A program made the translations under genes and the position numbers. Below are positions 6,606-7,112 of a DNA stretch of 7,112 nt, piece after piece. Each line of letters begins with the position of its first letter. Positions within the stretch are counted from its first letter, which is position 1. The stretch is from contig JAIUYC010000180.1 of assembly GCA_020216575.1 (NCBI GenBank), forward strand, positions 1-7,112, written 5' to 3'. The notes beneath the pieces were generated by a model. That model saw nothing but the letters and a program-made list of their open reading frames with translations. It made no database searches and was not told the origin of the DNA. Source of the DNA: Coleofasciculus sp. S288 (GTDB lineage: Bacteria; Cyanobacteriota; Cyanobacteriia; Cyanobacteriales; Coleofasciculaceae).

Positions 6606-6678
6606 AGTACGGTTGAATCAAGAAGACAAGGGCATCACACCCTTGCTTTCATCCTGCAACATGTTCAATTGCCGTACT
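6606..6678. other. Nested hairpin, possible structured RNA
   Basis: An outer stem GTACGG (6607-6612) pairs with CCGTAC (6672-6677), extended by A6606-T6678. Inside it TTGAA (6613-6617) pairs with TTCAA (6664-6668) past a 3-nt bulge. Further in, CAAGGG (6627-6632) pairs with CCCTTG (6640-6645) around a 7-nt loop, extended outward by GAAG/CTTT with one bulged A. On the plus strand the outer stem is followed by TTTTAT; on the minus strand the inner stem is followed by TCTTCTT. It may be a small RNA, a terminator for a minus-strand gene to the right of the window, or another structured repeat. I do not recognise it as Yfr1, 6S RNA or tmRNA. Confidence 0.35.
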
Positions 6679-6816
6679 TTTATCTAAAGCGACTACACTT
6701 GTTTAATACTATTTTAGTCTGTCGAAATCGGCAACAATTTTAATGAAATTCATCAACTATTTATAATATATGCGTAGTTAAATATTATTTTTTTTGGGTT
6801 ATTTACCGAAAAAATG

Positions 6817-7015
6817 TAATACACGCCACCCATTTTGTTGGCTTGTTGGTAATACATGCTTCCTAATTAGTTGCACCAAATCTAATAAATATCACTTCAT
6901 TTGTTGGTATTATCAGTAATATGCATCTCTTCATTTATGGCAACAGCTGTAATACATATCGCCTCATTTTTCGGCATCTCAGCTCTTGCACCACCCTCCT
7001 ATAGCCATTCTCAGC
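6817..7015. repeat. Degenerate tandem repeat with 33-nt period (about six units)
   Basis: TAATA recurs at 6817, 6850, 6883, 6917 and 6950, giving spacings of 33, 33, 34 and 33 nt. Units share a pattern near TAATACATRTC, then CNTCATTT, then a TTGG/GGCA-like segment. A sixth, weaker unit at about 6983-7015 is recognised because CCTC...GCCATTCTCAGCT matches CCTC...GGCATCTCAGCT of the fifth unit exactly 33 nt away. A period of 33 equals 11 codons. A minus-strand frame through units 4 and 5 (and part of the sixth) is open for about 33 codons with an approximate 11-residue echo (AICITAVAINE, EMHITDNTNK), but it is closed by a stop in unit 3. It could be a decayed coding repeat or a non-coding array. 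Confidence 0.6.
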
Positions 7016-7045
7016 TTTGGTGGAATACATCTAGATTCGGGAGTC

Positions 7046-7066
7046 GTAGGGGCGGGTTTCACCGAG
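7046..7066. repeat. GTAGGGGCGGGTTTC-type short interspersed sequence
   Basis: A G-rich segment (GTAGGGGCGGGTTTC followed by ACCGAG) contrasts sharply with the AT-rich surroundings. From memory it resembles a short sequence seen repeatedly between genes in filamentous cyanobacteria, next to heptamer tandems as here. This is recollection of a pattern rather than something provable from one copy. Confidence 0.3.
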
Positions 7067-7075
7067 ATATAGCAA

Positions 7076-7103
7076 AAGGCAGAGGGCAGAAGGCAGAAGG
7101 CAG
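7076..7103. repeat. Short tandemly repeated heptamer array (AAGGCAG x4)
   Basis: Four contiguous heptamers read AAGGCAG, AGGGCAG, AAGGCAG, AAGGCAG. This is the classic short tandemly repeated repetitive (STRR) type of filamentous cyanobacteria. The array ends at TCGCACACC, nine bases before the window edge, so it appears complete on both sides. Confidence 0.85.
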
Positions 7104-7112
7104 TCGCACACC

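Larger units (their letters stand above)
6155..7112. other. 958-nt region with no supported gene, rich in repeats and hairpins
   Basis: No ORF here has family resemblance, useful length or a convincing start. The DNA is more AT-rich than the genes. It contains, left to right: a weak promoter candidate, a CAGTTAT tandem plus hairpin, an 86-nt inverted-repeat element, hairpins at 6395-6432 (CTAACAA/TTGTTAG) and 6497-6539 (GCTCT/AGAGC outside CTCTCA/TGAGAG), a nested hairpin at 6606-6678, a T8 run at 6788-6795, a 33-nt-period repeat array and a heptamer array. If transcription of the chemotaxis cluster starts far upstream, much of this would be a long 5' leader. Otherwise it is intergenic repeat DNA or holds an undetected small RNA. 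Confidence 0.7.

Noticed and set aside
6617..6662. 14-codon minus-strand ORF within the nested hairpin
   Set aside because: It is too short, has no Shine-Dalgarno sequence, and its bases are accounted for by the hairpin.
6763..6795. Terminator-like ATAATAT/ATATTAT hairpin followed by eight Ts on the plus strand
   Set aside because: The stem is pure A/T and would be very weak. There is no plus-strand gene to its left to terminate.
6884..6983. Minus-strand mini-ORF with an approximate 11-residue repeat (short peptide ending NTNK)
   Set aside because: It is only about 26 codons from its ATG, and GGAGG lies too far upstream. It is better explained as one frame of the 33-nt repeat array.
6817..7015. 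Possible CRISPR array
   Set aside because: The whole 33-nt unit repeats with divergence; there are no identical repeats separated by unique spacers and no cas genes.

Overview
The window looks like filamentous or colonial cyanobacterial DNA. The evidence is four copies of the cyanobacterial HIP1 octamer GCGATCGC (starting at 2692, 5241, 5306 and 5515), short heptamer tandem repeats in the intergenic DNA, and a response regulator with the PATAN/PatA architecture, which is most typical of cyanobacteria. The exact genus cannot be read from the sequence.

All four recognisable genes lie on the minus strand and read right to left as one chemotaxis-like (Pil/Pix/Hmp/Ptx-type) gene cluster. (1) 6154-4973 is a PATAN-REC response regulator. 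(2) 4953-3829, 19 nt downstream, is a protein with two CheW domains fused in tandem. (3) 3659-2154 is a membrane chemoreceptor with a periplasmic CHASE3 sensor and a methyl-accepting signalling hairpin. (4) 1939-1 is a CheA histidine kinase with Hpt, dimerisation, ATPase and CheW-like domains, cut by the window edge where a C-terminal receiver domain would be expected. The proposed flow is receptor -> tandem CheW -> CheA -> PATAN-REC output. In characterised cyanobacteria this class of pathway controls type IV pilus motility, phototaxis or hormogonium movement. The stand-alone CheY (PilH/PixH/HmpB type) usually found between the PATAN-REC gene and the CheW gene is absent here.

The gaps inside the cluster are not empty. 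The CheW-receptor gap (3660-3828) holds two mutually exclusive hairpins and a good ribosome binding site. The receptor-CheA gap (1940-2153) is a purine/pyrimidine-skewed block of short direct and inverted repeats able to form an imperfect 23-bp stem.

The right-hand 958 nt (6155-7112) contain no gene I can support. They contain a weak promoter candidate, a 7-bp hairpin next to a CAGTTAT tandem, an 86-nt element bounded by perfect 11-bp inverted repeats (MITE-like), several further hairpins including a nested one at 6606-6678, a degenerate tandem repeat with a 33-nt period (6817 to about 7015), and four tandem heptamers at the window end. This repeat-rich region is the least explained part of the window.
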